A DNA stretch of 64,000 bases from Phragmites australis. Its lineage: Eukaryota > Streptophyta > Magnoliopsida > Poales > Poaceae. The notes beneath the pieces are model-generated. The model was not told where the DNA came from and did not search any database. It saw only the letters and a program-made list of their open reading frames with translations. Shown here piece after piece: positions 36,520 through 48,321 of the stretch (within the stretch, counting starts at the first letter, position 1; the number at the start of each line of letters is the position of its first letter). Position numbers and translations under genes: made by a program. Location: contig NC_084925.1 of NCBI RefSeq assembly GCF_958298935.1, positions 14,567,001-14,631,000 of the forward strand, read 5' to 3'.

Positions 36520-39500
36520 AGTATTTGATGTGCTAAATAGGTACTTGGAGATGCATTGAAGACTTGGCTTACTTGAGAAGAACTATATTGAATATCTCAT
36601 CTCAAGACTCTTTCAAATTGGGCTTTCTCATGATATTTGGAAAGAAGTGCCAAGAGTGTGGATCATTGCTTTATTTCAATCTTCAATGACATCTCGGTAA
36701 CAAGTATATAACTTGAGCTATCTAGCCACTTAGCTTAGCATAGATGCAAATATTCACAATTCTTTATGGTCGTGAGCACTTGAATGTGGCTAGGTAAAAT
36801 TTGAGCAAAATCTATACTTTGTGTAATATGATGCTTTTAACGGCTCTCTAGTAGAGCAAGATCTTGTTAATAATGTAGGTGATGGATACTTTGTGATGGC
36901 TATGGAAGATGAACTTAATTTACATGATTTTATGGTTGTAAATTCATTCTTAGCACAAGTATTTTCATTGTAAATTCATTTTGTACCTTAACTCAAAATA
37001 TAGGGTAAACTCCTCTAGATTCTTGAATGAACCAAGTGCATATTACAAGCAATTCAAATACTTGGATGCACATATATACGGGGAGCTCATCCTATGTTTT
37101 GTGCTTTGAGACTAATATTTCTTCAAGTAAAATTTGTGTTTAGTCTCTTGGTAAAATGGAGGGCATTGGAGACTTGGCTAATTATTTGAAGATTTATCTA
37201 ATTGACTAAAGAGTCAAGTTTTGTGGAATTATACTTATTATTACCCAATGTCACTCTATGAAGGTAACTCTCTATCACAATATCTTAAATTCATATTCTT
37301 GTTCATTGTGTTAGATTTATTGTTCTACACTTTTTGTGGAAGTTTCTAGCTCTTTGCATGTATAGGTTATGTATCTATGCTTGTTTAGAGCTTATGCTAG
37401 CATGTGTAGACTTTATTGCAATCTTGTCATGCCTACTCGTTTCATATTTATACATGTCTTGATTGCTTGCTGAGTGTGCTATGAATTTGTTTCTAGTGCA
37501 TCTAGCTTTTCCTGCCAACTAGTATGTGTAAGTCATATAACTAGTATGTGTAGGATGCATGGCACTTTCATGTGTTGATAGTGGTTTTGGAGCCTTATTT
37601 GATCTTATTCATCTTATTGAATTCTATTTGGCTCTCTTTTGGAGATATTAATGGATTATCACATTATGGGGGAGTATTATGCTTTATGCATCTTAAATAC
37701 CCATAATTTGTGAACATTTGAGCAATACCATTTAGAATTGATATTATTATTTATCTAGCATCTATATGGTATGTCAAGCTCATATAAAGCTCATTTTTGC
37801 AAGAATCCATTAATTGATCCGTTTTTGGTTAAATTGAAACTTGAGATTCGTGGTATTTATCTAGTGATCTTTTCAATCTCAAGATTTTAATTTGAATCAT
37901 TTCTCATTCGGATCAAATCAACAATTATTTTCATTGTCCGGAGTCTCCGGTGTTCACCGGACACTCCGGTGGTTGGTGTTTTTGGCTGGAGTCTCCGAGA
38001 GAGTCTCCGGCAGAGAGTCTCGGTTAAGCATTTATTTTGTTGAAAAAGACCGGAGTCTCCGGTGTTCACCGGATACTCCGGTAGGAGAAAATATTTTTAC
38101 CGGAGTCTCCGAGAGAGACTCCGCCAGAGAGTCTCGGTTAATATTTATTCTTTTGATAAAAAGGACCGGAGTCTCCAGTGTTCACCGGATACTCCAGTAT
38201 CTGGAGAACCCAGAGAGTCCGGCAAGTTTCTGAGTGCCACCCGGAGTCTCCGGTGTTCACCGGATACTCCGGGTCACTTCAACAGAACTGTATCAACTAT
38301 TATTTTTATTTGTGTTTTCTTGTAATAGTTGACTTTGTGAGGAATGTGTTTGAAGCTTGTGTTCAATTTCTAAAATCCTTCTTTCATGCCTCTTGAAAGA
38401 AAGTTGATCCATGCCTTGTTACAATTACCGAATTATGATATCTCCATATACCATTGTCTTATTACAATTGGTAATAATACAAGTGGTAATCCTTGTTGAT
38501 CATCTTTGTTTCAATTCCTATTTCCAAGTGACTTCCTTCTATGTGAAAGATTTCATTTGACTCCTATGTTAGGAATATTAGTTTCTTCAAGGAAACTTTC
38601 CTTTTTGGAGTCTTTGGAAGCTTGCTATCTCAATGCTTGTATCATTTTCTATATAATTGCTTGAGATAAATTTTTTGAGCTTGTTTGGAACTTATTCATG
38701 TCTCCATATGCTCAAATCTTGCTTTGTTCATTTGTTGAACTTTATGAATGATAATTTGTTGATCTTTTTGATTTAGATGTAATTTGGACAACCTTTTGAT
38801 ATTTGTCTTTCATTTGGTATTTTTAAGTCTCATATGCTATTTTTGTCCAAATTATATTTTCATAGGATCTTGAAAGTGTCGAGCATGCTTGTGTGACTTA
38901 AATGTTAAAATCTATAACATGTTTGCTTTCTTTGATCCTATATTTAGAGTGAGCCTCTCTCAAGTATTTTTATTGGCTAAAAGGTGCATAGAGTTTTCAT
39001 TTGATTTCAATTGGTATATACCTTCATTCGGTATATATGTTCAATTGGTATCTATCTATTAGTATGAACTTGAATTGTTATCATTTTCATACAAATATGC
39101 ACATATCTATGAGAGAGCATGCTCTATGTGATGAGTTCACTAACCTCTTCGGACCCAATGAGTTTGGGGATCAAATTAGACTTGAATGAGTTTTAGGTAC
39201 AATGAAGATGCATTGGATGCTTGGATTAATCATAAAAAAGGTCCTTTCAAGTAGAAGCTCATTTCAATTGAAATTCATGAAGATGATTTTATCCTTTCAA
39301 TTGGATTTTTCATGAAGAAGGTCTTTATCTTTCAATTGGTATCTACAAAGAAGACCATCTCCTTCAATTTCAATTGGAATCAAAAGAAGGACCATATCAA
39401 AGTGAGCAATTCAATGTCATTCCAAGAAATTTGTTCTTGATTTATGCATTTAATTTCAAAGATTCAATCTTGTGTAGATTGCATCATATCATGAAAATGT

Positions 39501-40807
39501 CTTGCAAAAATGTGTTTTTCTTGCAAGTGCTTAAAACCTCTTTATTGCAAATATGAGCAATTTGAAGTAGCATATTTTTGTGGGAACTCGATAATCATGT
39601 TTATGATTCATCTAATACCAAATATGCAAAAGATTTCATATCAAATGCTTGAGTTGCTCCTATATGCAATATTGATGAAAATTGCAAAATCTGTGGCTTG
39701 AGATTTTTAGTCCGCTTTAAATTGCTCTTTTGGACATATATGCTCATGTGATGTTGACACTTTGTGATAAACGAGAAATTCGTTATATTGTCAACAATTT
39801 TGCTATGTTCAACTTAGAGCATAATCCATGGCACTTGTGCTTTGGATATTTATTTCGGACTCGTGCTTGTTTTGCCTTCAATTGAATTAGTTTCAATTGG
39901 AATTGGTATCTCTTTCAATTGTTTCAATTGGTATGCTTTGAATTTTCAATTGATATCTCTTATAGGGATTCAATTGATATCCTTTGGAATTTTAATTGGT
40001 ATTTCCTTTTGAAATCTCTTTTGACATCTCTTTGAACCCATTTGACTTGTTGTATAGCTTGTTCTCCTCACATAGCTTGTAATTGGATAAGTGTATTTGG
40101 TTTAACTCAAATTATGAGAAATACACATATTATGAGGAGTTTACACGATATATGGTCATGCACTAGCTTTCGATGATTCCCTCTTGTGGGATAGGGCTAA
40201 TGGTGTTTTGGAGAAAAAAAATTCTCTTTTAGAAAGTCCTCCATAATTCTTACCAATTTGATGTCAATTGGGGTAGAATTCGTTTTGATGATCCCATTTT
40301 GGCATTGATGTCAATTGGGGGAGAATTTGGACTAGATGTTATATTTTGTTAGAGGGCTTTGCATATGGAGGATAATTTGCTTATAGGGGGAAGATGCCAA
40401 TTAGGGGAGAATTTGAATGATTGCCTTTGAGAAATGAGGTGAAATGTTTGCTTTGCATGAGCATATTCATCTTCGTACATACTTTGTCATGCTTGCTTGA
40501 TATGTATAAAGAAAACACCGTCCAAAATTTGAGATAGACAATATATGCAATGATATTCAAAATTCATTCACACATGCATATATTGTGGGGGAGTTTATTA
40601 TATACATATGTTGGTTTTTACTAACATCAAAACCTTTGTGGTGTTTGATGCTAGTAAAACTAGTTTTGGCAATCTCAAATATCTTTGTGATATTTGATAT
40701 TTCCAAAACTTGTTCTTCGTATACATTCATCTTCGGATTATATGTATACTTAGAACTTTAAATTTTGTTAAATATAATCATCTAGTGAGATTGTCATCAA
40801 TTACCAA
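36520..40807 (+). other. non-coding interior of the gag-only element
   Basis: About 4.3 kb stands where pol would be. No integrase, RT or RNase H motif occurs on either strand. It is AT-rich and contains two structured repeats: a 113-114-bp tandem array of CCGG palindromes (37,935-38,280) and a dispersed TTTCAATTGGTATCT motif (about 39,000-40,010). A shorter non-coding stretch occupies the same place in the related element at 8,899-10,232. Confidence 0.8.
37935..38280 (+). repeat. tandem array of about 114-bp units with CCGG palindromes
   Basis: Units start at about 37,938, 38,051 and 38,165 with CCGGAGTCTCCGGTGTTCACC, followed by a GAGAGTCTC segment and an AT-rich spacer; a partial unit begins near 38,241. 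The core CCGGAGTCTCCGG is the reverse complement of the CCGGAGACTCCGG motif in the LTRs of the same element. Confidence 0.8.
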
Positions 40808-40819
40808 AATAGGAGAGAT
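40808..40819 (+). other. polypurine tract of the gag-only element
   Basis: AATAGGAGAGAT lies directly before the 3' LTR TGAAAG. It is a degraded form of the AAAAGGGGGAGAT usual for this lineage. Confidence 0.75.
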
Positions 40820-43503
40820 TGAAAGTGCATCTAGCCCCTATGTGTGATTTTGGTAATTAATGCCAATACCTACGGACTAACAATGTTGTTGAGATTGTTA
40901 GTAGGTTGTTCAATAGGTGATGCATGGAGAAGAGACATGCATGAACTCTAGGTGAATGGGGAGAATGAAAATGCATCAAGATGAATGAGCTCTAAGTGAT
41001 GCTCGGACAAGTGATGACAATGCCGATGGACTAACAATCATATTGAGAATCGCTATTAGGTTATTCCATAGGAGATGCATAAATGATGAAGCATGGATTC
41101 TTTGAGAAATGCCATGAGTTCAAAGAATTGCTTCAAAAGTCATTGAGATTTTAGTGATGCTCATAAGAAGAAGAAGAAGCTCAATAAGATTAGCAATAAG
41201 CTTGAAAGCTAAGTTACTTGTGGAGATCAAGTAACTAAAGGTATGATTGTCAATAGAGTTTTATGGACTAACCCGTGTGCTATGTGTTTAAGAATGAGTG
41301 GGGTTAGATTCTATATGAAGATTGACAATATGCATGAAGGCTAATAAGTTACTTATTGAGATCAAGTAACCTAAGGTATAAATGTTGTCATTTAGGTTTT
41401 ATGGATTAACTCATGTGCTTTGTGCTTGAGAGTGAGTTAGGGTTAGGATCCATAAGAAGGCATAAGTTTAATTGAAATCATATATGCCAAGAGTGAAGAA
41501 CAAGAGTGGACTCCATATTTGATAAAATAAATTCCTTGAAGATGTCGAATACAAAATGGTTTTCTAGGGCAAGACGGTGAAGGGAAAGCAAGACTCAGCT
41601 GCGATGGACCATCCGTGGTGAAGGGCAAGCAAATGGCTTGGCGCCGAAGGACCAAGGCGGTGGTGAAGAGCGAGTAAAGGCTTTGCGCCGATGGACCATG
41701 CGAGGCTATGGGAAGCTATGGATAATTCACATCAATCATATGAAGAATCAAGATAGATGGAGTGAAGATTTTATGGAAGTTGTCAACCCTCAAAGGTTTG
41801 AAAGTAAGAAGCGGTACTTGAAAGTATTCAAATGCTCAAAGTGGTTCAAATGTGTTTTATCTTTGAATTTGAGTATAGGTATTCCTCACTATTAAGAGGG
41901 ATGCAACATGAGCTAAGTGTCGCGTCTCAGTGCTCAAGAGTTCCCAACCAAACCCAAAGTGAGAGTTTGTTGTTAAGAGTCCGGAGCGGAAAGTGGGGAA
42001 GTGTCCAAAATAGGTTTTGGAGTGTTCCTAATTTTATCCTATGTGTTTTAGGTCATGAATTCAGTTGAGATGTGTAGCCCTCTGAATAAGCTTTCCATAG
42101 AGTCCAAAATCGTCGAAATCGGACTCCGAGATCAAAAGTTATCGCCGTTTTTCGGAGGTCAGCTGTGCTGTGGCCGGAGACTCCGGTGTAGCCGGATCCT
42201 CCGGTACCTGGAAAGGCCGGAGACTCCGGTGAAGTCCGGATACTCGGGTACCTGAAGTGGCCGGAGACTCCGGGATGTCTCCGGGGCTGTTTTCTGTGTT
42301 AAGTGCCGACCGGAGACTCCGGTGTAGGCCGGATACTCTAGTAAAAGTCCAGAAAAGAGCATCACGGCTAGTTCTGACACATTCTGTGATCATTCTGACG
42401 TCGTTTTTGGAATTGGGACCGGATACTCCGGTGTTCACCGGATACTCCGAGGTGGGCGTGTCAGAACAGTAACGGCTAGTTCTTTGGAGTGGGCTATTTA
42501 TACCCCACTCACCCCATCCTTTGGGGCTACTGTAAGGGCACAAAAAGAACATCCTCTAGAGCCAAAAAAAACTCCCTCCCACTCCAATCTAGTGTGTGAT
42601 TTGAGAAGAAAAGAGAGTTGGGTTGTGAGATTGGAAGATTGAGTGCATGTGAGCTAAAATCCAATCTTGAGCACTTGAGTTCTCGACAAGAAGTTCGTCG
42701 TCGTGTTTGTTACTCTTGGAGGTGAAGCCTCTTAGGCGGCTAGGCGTCGCCGACGAGCACCCAAGGTTGTGGGTTGCCGCGGAAGTTTGTGAAGGGCTCG
42801 ATTTCGCCTCCGCAAGGGAAAAAATCAAGAGTGGATCGAGGAAAGCGGTTGAAAGAGACCCGGCTTGTTGGAGCTTCCTCAATGGAGACGTAGGATTCAC
42901 GGTGGTGAATCCGAACTTCGGGAAACAAATCTTTGTGTCTCCTTTCTTGTTTCCTTACTTTTAAGTTCTTGCTCAAATCTTTGCGTATATTGCTCGATCT
43001 ACTTGTTTGTGTGTATTTGAGTATAGGTTCTCCGTGGATCTACTTGAAATCATCTCCGGAAACACACGACATCACTTGGTTTGAGCTAGAACACTCCACT
43101 CATTATTTTTATTCAGTTTCGGGCTCTGTTCTGTACAGAAACAGGAGAATCCGGACTTTACTGGAGTTTCCGGACCTGTACACACCGGAGTATCCGGACT
43201 ACACCGGAGACTCCGGATGGACAGTAATTTCAGTCATATGAACAGTGTTTTCAGCCTTTTTTTAATTTAAGTTTTATTGCATATCTCTTGCTAGAATTGA
43301 ATAATTTTAGTCACCTTAGGATTGTAATTTCCACACTTATTTAGGGTGATTGTGCACTAGTTGAGCCTAGAATATTTAGGTTTTTCACTTGTGAAAAACC
43401 GTTAATTTATATTCTGCTGCAAGTTTAGGCCAACGGTAAAAAGGGACGAATTTTTGTAAAACGGCTATTCACCCCCCTTCTAGGCGACATCATTGTCCTT
43501 TCA
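40820..43503 (+). repeat. 3' LTR of the gag-only copia element
   Basis: Collinear with 31,609-34,291, differing by scattered substitutions and small indels. The palindrome clusters recur at about 42,170-42,460 and 43,140-43,220, and the TATTTATA box at 42,495-42,502. Confidence 0.95.
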
Positions 43504-45804
43504 CTCCCTCTCTCTCCCTTCCCTTCTATAAAATCCTTGCCACCGAGTTCGCCATCCTTTCGAGCATCCCGTCCACCCTTCTTCTCTTTCTCTCCTACAC
43601 GGAATCGACCCCGACACCGATCTTCTTCTCTGCCGCCAGTGAGAGCTCCCCGCCACCTTTGTTCTTCATGGCTGAGCCCTCTTTTGACCCTGGATCTTGT
43701 TCTTTGGCGTCGCAGGGCCTTCGGTGAAGTCTCCTGACGTTCCTCGGCTTCTCCCCGTCACTGGAGCGCCGCCGCACCGAGCTCCAAGGTCGCCGACCGC
43801 CATTCTTCGCCGCCGGCCACTTTCAGATCCTCTCCACCAGCAAGAAGCCCTCCGTAAGGCTCCCCTCTGCCTCCTCTATCTTTTGCATTGTTCCCCGTCG
43901 AGGTCCGTGCTCGTTTGCGCCATTCTGGCAAGAGTCCGGCGGTCCCCGCTGCCGCTGGTTGCCGTCTGCACATGCCTGTGCCGCCGGCCATGCCCCCTTC
44001 AATCTCAGCCACCCGATCAAGATCCGACGGCCCAGATTATTTGGTGCATACCCCATTGAAATCCAGTGCACCGTAGGCATGGACCGGCCTTCCAGGCCGT
44101 GGTCCATGATCCCGTAGACCTATTCCATATGATTTTGTTTTGAGAAAGAAATTCGGTTTTGTTTTGTGACATCATAAATCCAATTTCCAGTATAAAAACA
44201 ATTCGGATTTTCTCTAATAATAAGTAAAATTTGCAGAAACACCCCTGGAACTTCAAATGCTCATAACTTTTTGCTCGTAGCTCCAATTTTGGCGATTTTT
44301 GCGCTCATATTCTCGTAGCGACGTGTAGATTCTGTTTATAGGGTTTTTCCCTAGTTTTAGGACTATTTGGTGTACTGTTCTTATATATGATTCTGTGCTC
44401 GTGTAGACAATTCAGTCCAAGAGTTCGGGAACTTCCAGGAAGAGGATTTTGAAGGACCTGTGCATCACTTCGACGAAGGCAAGTGTCTTGACCTTGTTGT
44501 GAACCCAGTTTTTACATAAAGATAGTGTTATCAAATATGCATGCTGTTTTACAAAATGGGTAGTATAGCAAACACTAATGTTAGTTGTAGATGTTTTATC
44601 CTTAAAATAACATCATGTATATGCTTAGCCATGCTTTTAGATAAACCTGTAGTATGTAGGTGATGAATCATGAGCTATGAACTAAAAGATGATATAGGAA
44701 GTATGTCATGAAAACTGATGTTGTTAAGGGAGTTAACAACATAGATAATTGGGGTTTTGGGCAAGAAAGGGCTATTTTTCCCGTCATGGTTGGTTGTTTG
44801 AAAATGTTTGGTAATCTACCCTTATGGGGTTATTGGCGGTCTTGCCTAGACCATTTTAAGGACCGGTTCATGGAGCAACCATCCATGGCAAACAGAACAA
44901 CCACGAGACCAATATGGTAAGGCTTGGCCTAGTAATTAGATGTTCTCCCATGTTGTATGAGCCAATTGGATGTGTAGATAAGGAAGGGTTACTTCCCGAT
45001 TCTACCGAGCACAAGAGGGGGCTTCTGGGGTGGAGGGTTACTCCACTTATGTACGGCGGTGAAATCTCAGTGGGCAAGTGCATACTGGGAGACTCTTTGA
45101 AAAAGCCTCATAGTGATCTCTTGGTGCACACCCCGGAAGTGTGTAAGGTACCGGCAGGTACCGGCAACAGAGAAGACCACGACTCATGGGTAAAGTGTAC
45201 AAACTCTGCAGAGTGTCAAACTGAATATTCAGCCGTGCTCATGGTTATGAGCGGCATGGACCCTCACATGATTAGTCGGGTGGTTGTTTTTCATGGTTGA
45301 GAATTGGTTGAATTCTCGGAGGTTAAGGAAAATCTTTTGTACATCTTTTCCTTTTTATAAAATAAAATTTGCTTTTTTTCCATAGTTCAGGGATAAAATC
45401 GGCTTTTATGCAAATGAAACCCTAGAGAATAGGAAACCTTGGTTCAAGCCACCATATCAAATTTACTTTTCACCCACTTGTTGAGTATTGGAAATACTCA
45501 CTCTTGTTGTTTCAGAAGGTGAAACTTTTGAAGAATTCCCTGAGGATGACTTGCCTGAAGATGATGCCGAGTTCTAGGCTTGTGGAACTCCCGGTCGGCT
45601 ACCTGTTGGCTTGGAGATGCGCTGTTCTTTTCTGCTATGGTGTATTTTCTTTAGACCCGTGTGTGGTCATTTTGTAATAATTAGCGTTGTAATAAGAAGC
45701 ACTGTGTCTGTTACGCACTAATGAAGTCGCTATATGTATGAATAAACTGATCCTGGCATACATATAGTTTACATCTGGTTTTGGTCTTAAAACCGGGTGT
45801 GACA
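43504..45804 (+). repeat. 3' LTR of the Tekay element, right part
   Basis: It resumes at CTCCCTCTCTCTCCC, equivalent to 22,790 in the 5' LTR, and runs to the LTR end GGTGTGACA. It contains TATAAAA at 43,527-43,533. The CCCGC duplication follows at 45,805. Confidence 0.93.
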
Positions 45805-45809
45805 CCCGC

Positions 45810-46339
45810 CCCTATCTGCGATCATTTCTTGTTGTTCCCTTTCACATCTTTGTGCTACGAACTCAAGGCCTCGTCATCAGTGGTGGAGCATTGCGTTTGG
45901 TTAAGGCTAGGGCCACTAACTAAGCATCAAGACCACCTATATTGTGTGACACACCAATATATAACAAAAGTGAAGCACAAAATGAACATTTAAGAAGATA
46001 ATTCAATTCAATTCTTTACGGTACAATAAACTAGATAAAAATAAAGTGATACAAAACTAGTTACCTAATTAGGGAAGATTTGGTTCCTCCTAGCCTCTCA
46101 TTTCTTCATCAACAATAGCTTGTCTACTTGAACCTACGAAGATAAGTTGGATAAAGACAAATTAGAGAATCAAAACTTCAGTCGGTTACTGAACTTAACA
46201 TAAACTGCTAGTCAGGACTTAGGAATGTAACATACCAATCGCAGCATAAGGTAGTCGATGTAACTTCAATTCTTGAAAATGGTATAAAATATCATCATTC
46301 GTAATGCTTGAAAAAAAAATATCGCTCAATATAGCATAT
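45810..46339. other. spacer, no gene seen
   Basis: Sequence between the Tekay target duplication and the hAT remnant. No domain, repeat or RNA gene is supported. It may be the downstream flank or terminal part of the hAT element. Confidence 0.45.
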
Positions 46340-46350
46340 CATCCTATGGT

Positions 46351-48250
46351 TCAACCAGTCTTGATGATTTTCATAGCAGAGAAAACTCTTTCAACCGTGG
46401 CAATTGTAATAGGCAAAATCAAGGCCAACTCAATGGGATGATAAACCAATGGAAAGACTTTGTATCTATCATTCTGTACCATCATCACATCAAGATCTCC
46501 AAGGTCATTACAACATGTGAAAGTAGCATTAGCCCTCGCATCAGCAACAAATGTCTCAAGTTGGTCCCGAAGGACTACACGATCATATTGGGAGAAGTCA
46601 GCAACATAAATCTTAGCAAGTTCTATTAGTTTATATTCATCAAAGTTGGCAAAAGAATTCCTTGGATCTAAACAAGCAATGCATCTGAATAATTGAGTAG
46701 ACTTTTCAGCAAAATGATTGTTCAATTCCACAATTATTTGGTCATGCTTGAAGTGATGGAAATAAGTTACTAACTGCCCACCACGACCCCTAACAATTAC
46801 TGTATCCTTCATATTTGGCACAATGATGTGATGTATGAGATAGAAGTTCTCTACCTCATGAAATACCTCCTCCTAACCATTCTCCCTTATGTCATTAATT
46901 TTCTGCAACGTTATCCCAATCAGTCCTATAGCACGAATGATGTTTTGATCTTATTTCTTTTGCAAGCATTGTGACAAGTCATTAGTTTAGCCCAATAATC
47001 TGATCATAAGATGCAATATAAGCACGAATTCAAAACTCTCCATTTGTTTCAACAAACCAAAAGTTGTGTATTTCTTTTCCCCATTAGAGGCATCATTAGC
47101 CACAATCTCTAATACCTCTAGGACCACATCCCACATGTGAACAATACGACACAAGATTTTTTGATGTGAGCCCCATCAAGTATCCCCGTGTCATGCAAGG
47201 TTGGTTTCTTGGTTTTTCCCTCTCCCTAAAAAAATTTCACCCATATCCAACATGTTCACAAGATTATCATGGTGTTTTTGGGCCAATTGATCCCTTCTCT
47301 TACAAGAAGCATTAACGGTGTTCACAATCAAAGTGGACATATGAAAGAAATCAAAGGCAGAATAATCACACTTGGCAACCAAAACAACTACTAACTGTAA
47401 CTGATGTGGAAAACAATATACGTAAAAAGCATATGGATTCTTATCTAATATCTTTCTTTGCAACCCATGGAATTCTCCCCTCATATTTGATGCCCCATCA
47501 TACCCTTGCCTACGCAATCTAGACATAGACAACCATGGGAAGCAAACATACCATCCAAAGCTTTCTTTAGAGAATATGATGTCATGTTAACAACATTCTC
47601 AATACCAAGAAATCTCTCAATCACTTGACCTAAGTTCATTGACATACCTACATAGAGTAAGAAGCATGGTTAATAATAATATGGTTAGCCTTTAAATAAA
47701 AAACAACACGCCAAACATTACATACTAACCTTACAATCACAGCCATTTGCTCCTTGATAGATGCATCTCGGGCCTCATCAACAAGAATAGAGAATTGCCT
47801 ATCCCCAATATCTTCAATAATGGCTTTGCTTATCTGCTCTGCACAAATCTTTTTGAATCTCAGGCAAAGTCATTTGATTGTGACAAAGCAAATATGCAAC
47901 ATTTTTATCCTTGTCTTTATACCATTCTAGCATCTCTAAAAAGTTCCCCTTGCAGCTTGAGCTAGAAGATTCATCCTGTCGATGAAAAGCATGTGCTTGC
48001 AATAGAAGAAATCTTATAACTCCCAATATAATAACCATACGACTTTTGTATTCATCATCTGTCTTCTTTCCTCCCCTAGTCATAGCATGTGACACACTTT
48101 TCCTCTGATGTTTATAGTCCTCATAATCCCTTCTAGCATTATTGTGACCAATACATTTAGCATGACCATCAATTATTTGAGATTCATCCTTCTATCACAC
48201 AAATGTTGTAGTAAAAATCCACATTTGACACAAGGCCCTTAAGTATTTCA
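46351..48250 (-). pseudogene. hAT-superfamily transposase remnant
   Basis: The minus strand from 48,250 downward matches plant transposases of the TTF-finger / DUF4371 / hAT-dimerisation type: DYEDYKHQRKSVSHAM then GNFLEMLEWYKDKD and NQMTLPEIQKD (48,140-47,814). Next is the DUF4371 part with RRQGYDGASNMRGEFHGLQ and YCFPHQLQLVVV (47,532-47,191). The C-terminal dimerisation region PIELALILPITIATVERVFSAMK ends near 46,351. This DDE transposase would cut the ends of a hAT element. Multiple stops and frameshifts break it. Its N-terminal finger is cut off at the Sirevirus LTR start (48,322) and should continue beyond the right edge of the window. Confidence 0.85.
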
Positions 48251-48321
48251 CCGCCTGCTAAACATATGTTGATGTACCGATAAATGTGTAAAAACAATAT
48301 TTAGTGCTTACAGTTTAGAAG

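Larger units (their letters stand above)
31609..43503 (+). mobile_element. gag-only (non-autonomous) Sirevirus-type copia retrotransposon
   Basis: Two nearly identical LTRs of 2,683 and 2,684 bp (TGAAAG...CTTTCA) enclose a 6.5-kb interior with a Met-tRNA primer site, one long gag-like frame and about 4.3 kb of non-coding DNA before the polypurine tract. No protease, integrase or RT can be found on either strand, so it must have moved with enzymes supplied by another element. It lies in the 3' LTR of the Tekay element. The right flank begins CTCCC and the left flank ends GTCCA. Comparison with the uninterrupted 5' LTR places both at the same five bases, so a 5-bp target duplication is probable but decayed on the left. 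Confidence 0.93.
22084..45804 (+). mobile_element. Tekay/Del chromovirus (Ty3/gypsy LTR retrotransposon), with a nested insertion
   Basis: The full element runs from TGTAACACC (22,084) to GGTGTGACA (45,804) and is flanked by CCCGC on both sides (22,079-22,083 and 45,805-45,809). Order: 5' LTR, Met-tRNA primer site, an extra ORF with an H3-like start, gag, protease-RT-RNase H-integrase with C-terminal chromodomain, polypurine tract, 3' LTR. A second retrotransposon (31,609-43,503) sits inside the 3' LTR. Without it the element is about 11.8 kb. The LTR pair are still closely similar, but the coding region has at least nine stops and one frameshift. Confidence 0.95.

Noticed and set aside
36520..40807. 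Highly degraded pol in the gag-only element
   Set aside because: None of the copia integrase, RT or RNase H motifs could be found on either strand, although the adjacent gag and LTRs are well preserved. Absence is more likely than decay.
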